Below, one piece after another: positions 41,967-49,674 of a stretch of 64,000 bases of DNA. Source of the stretch: Actinoplanes lutulentus (GTDB lineage Bacteria; Actinomycetota; Actinomycetes; Mycobacteriales; Micromonosporaceae); NCBI RefSeq assembly GCF_003259845.1, contig NZ_QLMJ01000003.1, positions 372,001 to 436,000 of the forward strand, given 5' to 3'. The position numbers and the translations under genes are program-made. The notes beneath the pieces are model-generated. The model did not search any database, had not been told where the DNA came from, and saw only the letters and a program-made list of their open reading frames with translations. Within the stretch, counting starts at the first letter, position 1, and each line of letters starts with the position of its first letter.

Positions 41967-43192
41967 GTCCAGTGAGGACGGCACCGGCGGCGTTGAGCGC
42001 GGGCGACGCCGCGCTGCGGACCCAGTACCTGAACGAGGTGCTCGGGCTCCTCTACCCGCCACCATGTGACACCGGCGGCGGCCCCGGCCCTGTGATCACC
42101 GAGTATCTGGTGGTTCCGAACGCACGCCGGCCTCGGCTGCTCGTACCGTCGCTGAATCCCGCGGTCGCCGCGGCGGCCGTCCGCCGGTACGCCGAACCGC
42201 AGGGCCGCCTGGCCCGGCTCAAACGCGATGCCGTGGTGGCCGCCGTACACACCCGTGCCACCGGCCTCTTCTTCCGGGACCGGATCAAGATCACCGGACC
42301 GTCCTCGGCCGGCATCGACGGGTACCTGAGCGACGCCCTGCGCCGCGACCTGGCGGTGAGCATCCACATCGGTCCGGCCCGCGCCAACCGCAAGCCGGTG
42401 CTCCAGCTACTCAGCACCGAGGGCGAGACGTTCGCCTTCGGCAAGATCGGCACCGGGCCGCTGACCCAGGGCCTGGTACGCGCCGAGACCGCCGCGCTCT
42501 CCGTGCTGAACGACTGCGAGCTGACCAAACTGGCCGTGCCGCGCGTCCTGCACGCCGGACAGTGGCGTGGCCTCGAAGTGCTCGTCCAGTCCGCGCTGCC
42601 GGTCTGGCTGCCCCGGGCGCCTCTCACCCAGAAACGCCTGACCGCCGCGATGCTCGACGTGGCCGGCTGCCAGGGATTCACGTCCGGGCCGCTGACCGGC
42701 AGCGCGTACTGGCAGAAGCTGCGGGCGCGGCTGGCCGCCGTGGCGGACCGGCCGGAGGGCGCCGGGCTGGCGGCGGCCGTGGACGTGCTCGCCGCGCACT
42801 CCGGCGACACCACGCTGCGGTACGGCGCATGGCACGGCGACTGGGCGCCGTGGAACATGGCGAACCTCGCGAACGCGCTGCTGGTGTGGGACTGGGAACG
42901 GTTCGCCACCGGTGTGCCGGCCGGGTTCGACGCGGTGCACCACGAGCTGCAGCGCCGCATCCAGTCGACCGGGGACGCCCGGGCCGCGGTCGAGGCGACC
43001 GTGCGCAGCAGCGACGAGTTGCTGGCCCCGTTCGGCGTCGCGCCGGTGTCTCGCGAGATCACCGCGCTGCTCTACCTCGTCGATCTGGCCGTCCGTTACC
43101 TGACCGACCGGCAGGCCGAGGCCGGTGCGCGGCTCGGCGTGCTCGGCACGTGGCTGCTGCCGGTGCTCATCCGCCGCGTAGAGGAGCTCTAG
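41963..43192 (+). CDS. APH-fold kinase of the polysaccharide operon
   Basis: This 409-residue protein has a C-terminal aminoglycoside-phosphotransferase/choline-kinase fold. The Brenner motif HGDWAPWN is at residues 291-298 and the metal-binding Asp in LLVWDWERF a few residues on. The first ~150 residues are not recognised beyond a possible kinase N-lobe (FAFGKIGTGPLTQGLVRAE, with a candidate Lys). It is cotranscribed with the polymerase (ATGA overlap) and the sulfotransferase, so the substrate is more likely a sugar, lipid-linked intermediate or alcohol head group than a drug. Start ATG 41963. The longer open frame upstream is a shadow of the polymerase gene. Confidence 0.78.
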   Translation: MSPVRTAPAALSAGDAALRTQYLNEVLGLLYPPPCDTGGGPGPVITEYLVVPNARRPRLLVPSLNPAVAAAAVRRYAEPQGRLARLKRDAVVAAVHTRATGLFFRDRIKITGPSSAGIDGYLSDALRRDLAVSIHIGPARANRKPVLQLLSTEGETFAFGKIGTGPLTQGLVRAETAALSVLNDCELTKLAVPRVLHAGQWRGLEVLVQSALPVWLPRAPLTQKRLTAAMLDVAGCQGFTSGPLTGSAYWQKLRARLAAVADRPEGAGLAAAVDVLAAHSGDTTLRYGAWHGDWAPWNMANLANALLVWDWERFATGVPAGFDAVHHELQRRIQSTGDARAAVEATVRSSDELLAPFGVAPVSREITALLYLVDLAVRYLTDRQAEAGARLGVLGTWLLPVLIRRVEEL

Positions 43193-43197
43193 ACACC

Positions 43198-44076
43198 ATG
43201 GACGTACGCAAACTGCCCGCACCGGTGAAGCGGGTCGTCCACCTGGGCTCCCGCTCGTACGGCCGGCTCACCTCGGAAAACCGGATGCTCCCGTCGTTCC
43301 TGATCTGCGGCGGTCAGCGGGCCGGCACCACCTCGCTGTACCGCGCGCTGGCCGCGCACCCGGTGGTGCTCAAGGCGGTGCTGCACAAGGGCGTGCACTA
43401 CTTCGACACCGGTTACCACCGCGGACTCGACTGGTATCGCGCGCACTTCCCGCTGCTGCGCAGCGCCGAGAAGATCGCCGAACGGTACGGGGTACCGGCA
43501 CGCACCTTCGAGTCGAGCCCGTACTACATGTACCACCCGCAGGCGGCCGCCCGGATCGCCGGCGATCTGCCGTACGCACGGCTGCTCGTGCTGGTCCGCG
43601 ACCCGGTCGAGCGCGCGTACTCGCAACACCACCACGAGGTGGCGCGGGCCTTCGAGACGGAACGCGACTTCGGCGCCGCGCTGGCCCTGGAGCCGGCCCG
43701 GCTGCACCGCCAGGAGGAGCGGCTCACGATCGACCCGGGCTACTACAGCTTCGCCCACCAGCATCACGCGTACCGGGCCCGCGGCGAGTACGCCCGGTAC
43801 CTGAGCGTGATGGCCCAGCACGTCGGCCGCGAGCGCATCCACGTGGTGGAGAGCGAGCGTTTCTTCACCGACCCGGAGCCGGTCTACGACGAGATCTGCG
43901 CGTTCCTCGGCCTGCCCGCCGGTCTCGAGAAGCCGGCGTTCGAGCGGCACAACGCCCGTCCCCGGGCCGGCGACATGGATCCCGGTCTGCGCCGGGAGCT
44001 GAGCGCGTACTACCAGCCGCACGACGAGGCGCTGGCGAGCTGGCTCGGGCACACGCCGATCTGGCGCCGCGCGTGA
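43198..44076 (+). CDS. PAPS-dependent sulfotransferase (heparan N-sulfotransferase-like)
   Basis: This 292-residue cytosolic sulfotransferase would move sulfate from PAPS to a carbohydrate hydroxyl or amine. The 5'-phosphosulfate loop GGQRAGTTSL is at 38-47 and the 3'-phosphate motif VRDPVERAYS at 133-142. KAVLHKGVHYFD supplies the usual Lys-Glu/His region. The pattern resembles the NDST/heparan type family (Sulfotransfer_1/3). It follows the APH-fold gene by 5 bp and has GAGGAG before the ATG; its stop overlaps the flippase gene (GTGA). PAPS probably comes from the kinase at 37316. Confidence 0.9.
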   Translation: MDVRKLPAPVKRVVHLGSRSYGRLTSENRMLPSFLICGGQRAGTTSLYRALAAHPVVLKAVLHKGVHYFDTGYHRGLDWYRAHFPLLRSAEKIAERYGVPARTFESSPYYMYHPQAAARIAGDLPYARLLVLVRDPVERAYSQHHHEVARAFETERDFGAALALEPARLHRQEERLTIDPGYYSFAHQHHAYRARGEYARYLSVMAQHVGRERIHVVESERFFTDPEPVYDEICAFLGLPAGLEKPAFERHNARPRAGDMDPGLRRELSAYYQPHDEALASWLGHTPIWRRA

Positions 44077-45614
44077 CGGTGACAGCCCGGTCCCGGGATC
44101 CCGACCAGGCGGCCCGCGGCGCGGCGCGGGGCGGGCTCGCGAACATGGCGGGCTCGGCGCTGGCCGGCGGCACCGGCGTGGTCGTCACCTGGATCGTCGC
44201 CCGCGCCCTCGGGCCCGAGCCGGCCGGCGCGTTCTTCGCCGCCACCGCCGCGTTCGTGCTGGCCGGTGGCCTGGCGAAGCTGGGGACACAGACCGGCCTG
44301 GTGTATTGGCCGGCCCAGCTGCGCGCGACCGGGCGCAGCCATCTGCTCGGCGCCTGCCTGCGCACCGGCATCCCGCCGGTGGCCGTGTTCTCCCTGCTGC
44401 TGGCCGTGGTGATGTGGTACGCCGCACCGGAGATCGCCCGGCTCACCGCGGCCGAGTCGCCGCACGTGGTCGCCGACCACTCGGCCGGTCTGCGGGTGCT
44501 GGCCGTCTTCATCCCGTTGCAGGCGATGACCGACGTGCTGCTGACGGTGACCCGTGGTTACCGCATCATGCGGCCGACCGTGCTGCTGGATCGGGTACTG
44601 CGCAGCGGGCTGCAACTGCTGGCCGTCACGGCGGCCGGGGTGGCCACCCTCTGGATCACGGCGTCACTTCCGGTCTTCGCGCTGGCCTGGGCGGCGCCGT
44701 ACCTTCCGGTGGCGATCCTCGCCGGGTGGGCCGCTCGTCGTGCGTACCGTGAAGGTCGTCCGGAGACGGTGACCACCCACCCGGAGGAACGCCGCCGGCT
44801 ACGCCGGGAGTTCTGGCTCTTCACCGGGCCGCGCGCGGTCGCGGCGGTCGCGCAGCTCGCCCTGCAGCGAGTCGATGTTCTGCTGGTGGCCGCGCTCGGC
44901 GGCCTCGCGCCGGCGGCGGTCTACGCGGTCGCGGGCCGGTTCGTGGTGCTGATCCAGTTCGCCAACCAGGGTCTGTCCCAGTCGGTGCAACCGCGGCTGG
45001 CCGAGGCGCTGAGCACCGGCGACCAGGCGGCCGCGAACCGGCTCTATCAGACCGCGACCGGCTGGCTGGTGCTGGTCACCTGGCCGATCAACCTGCTGGT
45101 GATCGCGTGTGCGCCCTGGTACCTGCGGCTCTTCGGCGACGGTTATGCCGCCGGGCGGCCGGTGGTGCTGGTGCTGGCCGGCGCGATGCTCGTGGCGACC
45201 GGCTGCGGGATGGTCGACATGGTGCTCGCGATGGCCGGCCGCACCTCGCTGAACCTGGGAAACGTGCTGGCCGCGCTGGTCGTGATGGTCGGCATCGACC
45301 TGCTGCTGATCCCCCGCTGGGGCGCGCTGGGCGCGGCGACCGGCCTGGCCTGCGCGATGGTCGTGAACAACCTGTTGCCGCTCACCCAGATCTATCGCAG
45401 CGCGCGCCTGCACCCCTTCGGACCCGGAACCCGCGCCGCCGCGCTGCTCTCACTCGGCTGTTTCGGAGTGCTGCCGGCGGTGGCCGGCCCTCTGACCGGT
45501 CTCCTGCCGGTGCTGGCGGTGGCCGTGCCGGCCTACTGCGTGGGCGCCTGGCTGCTGCGCCGCGAGCTGTGCCTCGCCGCGTTCGCCCGACGATCTCATT
45601 TGGAGGACAGTTGA
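44073..45614 (+). CDS. Wzx/MurJ-type lipid-linked oligosaccharide flippase
   Basis: This 513-residue membrane protein has 12-14 helices and belongs to the polysaccharide-export (MOP) superfamily. It opens GGLANMAGSALAGGTGVVVTWIVARALGPEPAGAFF, quoted here as a description of the typical N-terminus over residues about 17-52. It later has RVDVLLVAALGGLAPAAVYA and the late RWGALGAATGLACAMVVNN. It should flip the undecaprenyl-linked repeat unit to the outside. The start is GTG 44073, overlapping the sulfotransferase stop; its stop overlaps the methyltransferase start (TTGA). Confidence 0.9.
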   Translation: MTVTARSRDPDQAARGAARGGLANMAGSALAGGTGVVVTWIVARALGPEPAGAFFAATAAFVLAGGLAKLGTQTGLVYWPAQLRATGRSHLLGACLRTGIPPVAVFSLLLAVVMWYAAPEIARLTAAESPHVVADHSAGLRVLAVFIPLQAMTDVLLTVTRGYRIMRPTVLLDRVLRSGLQLLAVTAAGVATLWITASLPVFALAWAAPYLPVAILAGWAARRAYREGRPETVTTHPEERRRLRREFWLFTGPRAVAAVAQLALQRVDVLLVAALGGLAPAAVYAVAGRFVVLIQFANQGLSQSVQPRLAEALSTGDQAAANRLYQTATGWLVLVTWPINLLVIACAPWYLRLFGDGYAAGRPVVLVLAGAMLVATGCGMVDMVLAMAGRTSLNLGNVLAALVVMVGIDLLLIPRWGALGAATGLACAMVVNNLLPLTQIYRSARLHPFGPGTRAAALLSLGCFGVLPAVAGPLTGLLPVLAVAVPAYCVGAWLLRRELCLAAFARRSHLEDS

Positions 45615-46345
45615 CCAGCGATTACACCCAGGTGTTCCAGGACACCGACGCGGTCGAGAAGTACGAGACGGTCACTTACGCGCCGGACAGTTACGCGTCG
45701 CGGATCAACGAACGACAGCGGAACTACCTGCGTACGCTCGTGCGCCGCGAGTTCCCCGAACATCCACCGGTGCAACACGACTTCGCGTGCGGCACCGGGC
45801 GGGCGGTCCGGGCACTGCACGGACTGGTCCGGGAGGCGCATGGGTACGACACCTCGGCCGAGATGATGGCGAAGGCCGCCGACGTGGGATCCCGGGCGTA
45901 CTGGCACCAGATCCCGATGGACGGCCCGGTGCCCAGCCCGGTGACGGCCGGATTCCCGTCGCTGGTCACCATCTTCCGGCTGCTGCTCAACGTCAACGAC
46001 GGGGTACGCGACCGCGCCCTCGCGTTCGCCGCCAAAGCACTGCCGCACCGGGGCTCCGGCCTGCTCGTCGTGGAGAACCACGGCAACGCCGGCTCGCTGC
46101 GGCACCTGCGCGCCCGTCGGCACGACGGCGAGCGCTGGTTCGCCGAGCTCTCCCATGAGCAGGTCGAACGGCTGCTGGCCCGGCACGGTTTCGAGATCGT
46201 CGAGCGGCGCGGGTTCTCGATGCTGACGCCGTCGCTGCACGATCACCGGGTGGCCCGGATCGCCGACGCGGTGGGCCGCCGGCTGCCCGGCACCGACGGT
46301 TACGCGGTGAACGTGCTCTACACGGCGCGGCGGGTCCATGCGTAA
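45611..46345 (+). CDS. SAM-dependent methyltransferase
   Basis: This 244-residue class I methyltransferase has the SAM motif I as HDFACGTGRAVRALHG (about residues 55-70), followed by GYDTSAEMMAKA (acidic loop) and the post-motif segment SLVTIFRLLLNVND. The likely role is methylation of a sugar of the repeat unit or capping of the chain. The start is the TTG at 45611, chosen because GGAGG stands six bases upstream and it overlaps the flippase stop. The longer open frame is a shadow of the flippase. Its C-terminus overlaps the next gene by 8 bp. Confidence 0.85.
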   Translation: MTSDYTQVFQDTDAVEKYETVTYAPDSYASRINERQRNYLRTLVRREFPEHPPVQHDFACGTGRAVRALHGLVREAHGYDTSAEMMAKAADVGSRAYWHQIPMDGPVPSPVTAGFPSLVTIFRLLLNVNDGVRDRALAFAAKALPHRGSGLLVVENHGNAGSLRHLRARRHDGERWFAELSHEQVERLLARHGFEIVERRGFSMLTPSLHDHRVARIADAVGRRLPGTDGYAVNVLYTARRVHA

Positions 46346-47333
46346 GGCAGCGGTCGCCGTGGTCCTGCTGTCGCTGCTGCTGGCGGGCTGTACCGGCGAC
46401 GACGAGAAGAAACCCGAGCCGGCGCCACCGCCGGATCTGAAGCGCCCGCCGGCGGCCGTCGCGGTCAACCCGGGACCGTACGAGAACGGGCCGTTCGAGC
46501 CGCCGGAGAAGGGCGCGTACCTGGGCGCCTGGATCAAGCCGGACGAGCTGACCCACGTGGGCCGGCTCGCGGCGGTCGGCGGCCTTGAGGAGTCGCTGGG
46601 GCGCCGGCTCGACTTCCTCAACACGTACCGTCGCTTCGACCAGATGATGGGCACTCCGTCGGACAAGGAGTTCCTGTCCCAGGGCGCGAACCTCATGATC
46701 AGCTGGGCGACCGGTGACAATCGGTCGATCCTCGCCGGTGATCACGACAAGCTGATCCGCAAGCAGGCGCGGGCGGTCCGGCGGATCAAGAAGCCGGTGA
46801 TGCTGCGGATGCGCTGGGAGATGGATCGACCGAACCTGCGGGCCACCATGTGGTCCGGCGCCGATTACATCGAGGCCTGGAAGTACGTCCGGAACATCTT
46901 CCGCGAGGAGCGGACGAACAATGTGTCGTGGGTGTGGTGCCCGACGGCCGAGGGGTTCATGCGGGGCGAGGCGCCGGACTTCTACCCCGGCGACGACCAG
47001 GTGGACTGGACCTGCGTGGACGTTTACGCGGGTGCGCAGTTCCAGCCGATCGGCTCGCTGATGGGCCCGTTCCTGGACTGGGCGGCGAAGCGGCCGAAAC
47101 CGATCGTGATCGGCGAGTTCGGTGTCGCCAAGGTGTGGGGATCGGCGAGCCGGGCGGCGTGGCTGAAGGACGCCGAGCGGACCTTCAAGGCGAACCCGCA
47201 GATCAAGGCGATCGCGTACTTCGAGTCGAACCCGGATCGGAACAAGGAGAACCAGCATTTCCAGCTGACCGGGGATGCTCCGGCGTTCAAGGCGTTCCAC
47301 ACGATGGTGAAGGACCCGTACTTCAACCCGTGA
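46338..47333 (+). CDS. GH26-like lipoprotein glycoside hydrolase
   Basis: This 331-residue exported lipoprotein has signal MRKAAVAVVLLSLLLAGC with lipobox LAGC, then an acidic/Pro-rich linker and a TIM-barrel domain resembling GH26. The acid/base Glu is in MLRMRWEMDRPNLR, the WVWCPTAEG strand follows, and the nucleophile is in PIVIGEFGVAKVW. It would act at the outer face of the membrane on the polymer exported by this operon, for trimming, release or length control. It is cotranscribed with the methyltransferase. The two GH26-like enzymes of the locus (this one and 35803-37125) differ in anchoring and are not close copies. Confidence 0.82.
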   Translation: MRKAAVAVVLLSLLLAGCTGDDEKKPEPAPPPDLKRPPAAVAVNPGPYENGPFEPPEKGAYLGAWIKPDELTHVGRLAAVGGLEESLGRRLDFLNTYRRFDQMMGTPSDKEFLSQGANLMISWATGDNRSILAGDHDKLIRKQARAVRRIKKPVMLRMRWEMDRPNLRATMWSGADYIEAWKYVRNIFREERTNNVSWVWCPTAEGFMRGEAPDFYPGDDQVDWTCVDVYAGAQFQPIGSLMGPFLDWAAKRPKPIVIGEFGVAKVWGSASRAAWLKDAERTFKANPQIKAIAYFESNPDRNKENQHFQLTGDAPAFKAFHTMVKDPYFNP

Positions 47334-47378
47334 GTCCGATCGTCAAAAAGTGTCGTACACCTGTTCCAAGATGATCCT

Positions 47379-47909
47379 ATGGACCTGGACGACTTCTTTG
47401 ACGAGCAGAGCAGGCTGATCGACAAATACGGGTGGACCGTCGTGCACGTCGAGCCCACCGAGGAGGACCCGCCCGAGACGGTCCCGTTCGGCTACACGGT
47501 CGGCCTCACCGAGCTCGGGCATCCCGAGATCGCCATCGCCGGGGTCACCCTCGACGTCACCGGCTCGCTGCTGAACGAGGTGGCCTGGCAGATCCGCCAC
47601 GAGGGCCTGCGCCTGGGCCACGGCCGGCGGCTCACCGGCCTGATCGCCGGCCACGACCTGCTGGTCGTGGCCGGCGAGCCGACTGACGAGGTCTTCCCCG
47701 GCTCCGCGATGTATCGGTACGGCGAGGACCGGGTTCGCCTCTGCCAGCTGGTCTGGCCCGATCCGGACGACCGTTTTCCGTGGCAGACGGGTTACCAGAC
47801 GGCGGACTGGCCGCAGCCGACGATCGGCGTGGCACCCGTGCGGGCGGCCCGGCGGTGCGCCGGTTTCCGTGGCTTCCCTCAGGGCCGCACCCGCCGTGTG
47901 AGGTTTTGA
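47379..47909 (+). CDS. DUF4262 domain protein
   Basis: This 176-residue soluble protein matches DUF4262: LIDKYGWTVVHVEPTEEDPP, PFGYTVGLTELGHPEIAIAG, LTGLIAGHDLLVVAGEP, and QLVWPDPDDRFPWQTGYQ. The function of the family is unknown. It begins 45 bp after the lipoprotein gene and may be at the end of the operon. Its 3' end overlaps the convergent glycosyltransferase gene by 31 bp. The C-terminal Arg-rich tail is not conserved-looking. Confidence 0.82.
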   Translation: MDLDDFFDEQSRLIDKYGWTVVHVEPTEEDPPETVPFGYTVGLTELGHPEIAIAGVTLDVTGSLLNEVAWQIRHEGLRLGHGRRLTGLIAGHDLLVVAGEPTDEVFPGSAMYRYGEDRVRLCQLVWPDPDDRFPWQTGYQTADWPQPTIGVAPVRAARRCAGFRGFPQGRTRRVRF

Positions 47910-48676
47910 GAGCGGGCCAGCAGCCGCAGGGCATAAGGCGCGTCATGTCGCAGATAACGTCCGGCCAGCCGGCGGGGCTCGGCGCCGAGGCGGTGTGCCC
48001 ATTCCAGGCCGGTGCGCTGCATCCAGCGCGGTGCCCGGTGCACGTCACCGGCGACGAAGTTCACCGCGGCCCCGCACCCGATGAACCAGGTGGACGGCAA
48101 CCGCTCCCGGAGCCGTTCGATCACGTGCTCCTGCTTGGGGAAACCCAAGCCGACGAAGACCAGGTCCGGGCGGGCTTCGATCACTTCGGTACGGAATCGC
48201 GCGTACCCGCTCTCGCGCCGCTCGAAGCCGAACGGCGGGCTGATCGCCCCGGCGATCCGCAGGCCGGGCGATTCGGCAGCGAGCCGGGCCGCGGCACGGG
48301 TCGCACCGCAGGCGACACCGTCGCCGGCCGGCGCGCCACCGATCACGAAAATCGACCGCTGGTCACGGCCGAGACCGCGGGACAGTGACCAGATGAGGCT
48401 GCTGCCGGCCACCCGTTCGGGCAGCGGGGCGCCGCCGAGCCGGCTCGCCCAGACCAGGGGCATGCCGTCGGCCACGATCAGATCGGCGTCGTCGAGATGG
48501 CGGCGCGCCCTCGGGTCAGCCGCCGCACGACGCAGGATGTCGATGTTCGGGGTGATGATCCGGCCGCCTCGCCCGTTCGCGAGCGCGTCCCTCACCACGG
48601 CCACGACCTCGTCCTCGGTGATCCGGTCGATCCCGGTGCCGTCCAGGTGGACGCGGTCGAAAGCCTCGATAGACAC
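47879..48676 (-). CDS. WecG/TagA/CpsF family glycosyltransferase
   Basis: This 265-residue family GT26 enzyme transfers ManNAc(A) or a related sugar to a lipid-linked acceptor. The signatures are GRIITPNIDILRRAAADP, ADLIVADGMPLVWASRLGG, RVAGSSLIWSLS and LVFVGLGFPKQEHVIER (in the standard order). The start is GTG 48676 with GGAGG seven bases upstream; the frame open to 48745 reaches into the divergent sulfotransferase gene. It is the only gene of the locus core on the minus strand and is read divergently from the second sulfotransferase. It probably adds an early sugar of the repeat unit. Confidence 0.9.
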   Translation of the reverse strand: MSIEAFDRVHLDGTGIDRITEDEVVAVVRDALANGRGGRIITPNIDILRRAAADPRARRHLDDADLIVADGMPLVWASRLGGAPLPERVAGSSLIWSLSRGLGRDQRSIFVIGGAPAGDGVACGATRAAARLAAESPGLRIAGAISPPFGFERRESGYARFRTEVIEARPDLVFVGLGFPKQEHVIERLRERLPSTWFIGCGAAVNFVAGDVHRAPRWMQRTGLEWAHRLGAEPRRLAGRYLRHDAPYALRLLARSQNLTRRVRP

Positions 48677-48691
48677 GTAACGCCTCCTTTT

Positions 48692-48734
48692 GCCTGCTTC
48701 ACTCGTTACCAGAGCGAAACGAGCGAAGGCAGGC
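48692..48734. promoter_or_regulatory. Long inverted repeat in the wecG / sulfotransferase divergent promoter
   Basis: Left arm 48692-48707 and right arm 48718-48734 pair over 16 positions with one mismatch and one bulged base, around a 10-base centre. It fills most of the 62-bp gap between the two divergent start codons, and its right end is 4 bp from the GTG at 48739. It could be an operator controlling both genes or a leader hairpin. Confidence 0.6.
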
Positions 48735-48738
48735 CAAA

Positions 48739-49674
48739 GTGGCACAGGTGCTTTTTCTGGGCGGATTAGGACGAAGCGGAACGACGCTCGTTGAACGCCT
48801 GCTCGGCGAACTGCCCGGGATGTGCGCTCTGGGGGAGGTCGTTCACCTGTGGCAACGCGACGTTCGCGACGACGAGCGATGCGGCTGCGGTGACCGCTTC
48901 TCCGCCTGCGAGTTCTGGAAGCGGGTCGGCAAGAGCGCTTTCGACGGGTGGGAAAACGTCGATGTGGACCGGGTTCACCGGTTGCGCGAGGCCGTCGAAC
49001 GTACCCGGCACATCCCCCGGCTGGCCTCGGCCAGCACCGCGAGCGCCGAGGTCCGCGAGTACGCCTCCTTCTACTCCAAGGTCTACGCCGCCGCCGCCGA
49101 GGTATCCGGCGCCCAGGTGGTCATCGACTCGTCCAAGCACTCCGCTCTCGCCCATGTCCTGCGCTGGGCCGGCGACATCGATCTGCGCGTCGTGCACGTG
49201 GTCCGGGACGCCCGGGGTGTCGCGTACTCCTGGACCAAGAAGGTGGCCCGTCCCGAGTCGGACGGCACCGACGAGATGACCCGGTACTCCCCCGGCCGCT
49301 CGGCGCTGCTCTGGAACGCGCACAACGCCGCGTTCGGGCTGCTCGCCCGCCGGGGCGTTCCGGTACGCCGGATCCGGTACGAGGAGTTCCTCGCCGATCC
49401 ACGTGCCGGGCTGATCCGCCTGGCCGACTTCGCCGGCGTCCCGCTGCACCCGGAGGACCTGGACTTCCTCCGCCCGGAGCACGCGGACCTGCGACCCGGG
49501 CACAGCGCCGCGGGCAACCCGATGCGGTTCACCGTCGGCCGCCTGCCGCTGCGCCACGACGACGCCTGGGTACGCGCACTGCCCAGCTCTCAGCGCCGGC
49601 TGGTCGGTGCCGTCTGCGGCCCGATGCTGCGCGCCTACGGCTACCCGATCAACGTCGCATCGGAGACACCATGA
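48739..49674 (+). CDS. PAPS-dependent sulfotransferase
   Basis: This 311-residue sulfotransferase is of a different subfamily from the one at 43198. The PAPS 5'-loop GGLGRSGTTLVERLL is at residues 8-22 and the 3'-phosphate motif VRDARGVAYSW at 155-165, with VIDSSKHSALAHVLRW between. CGCG and a further Cys near 48-57 might bind metal. Its organisation resembles bacterial Stf0/carbohydrate sulfotransferases. The start is GTG 48739 in a region with AAGG but no strong Shine-Dalgarno. It overlaps the GT2 gene by 4 bp (ATGA). It is a second consumer of PAPS and implies more than one sulfation position. Confidence 0.88.
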   Translation: MAQVLFLGGLGRSGTTLVERLLGELPGMCALGEVVHLWQRDVRDDERCGCGDRFSACEFWKRVGKSAFDGWENVDVDRVHRLREAVERTRHIPRLASASTASAEVREYASFYSKVYAAAAEVSGAQVVIDSSKHSALAHVLRWAGDIDLRVVHVVRDARGVAYSWTKKVARPESDGTDEMTRYSPGRSALLWNAHNAAFGLLARRGVPVRRIRYEEFLADPRAGLIRLADFAGVPLHPEDLDFLRPEHADLRPGHSAAGNPMRFTVGRLPLRHDDAWVRALPSSQRRLVGAVCGPMLRAYGYPINVASETP

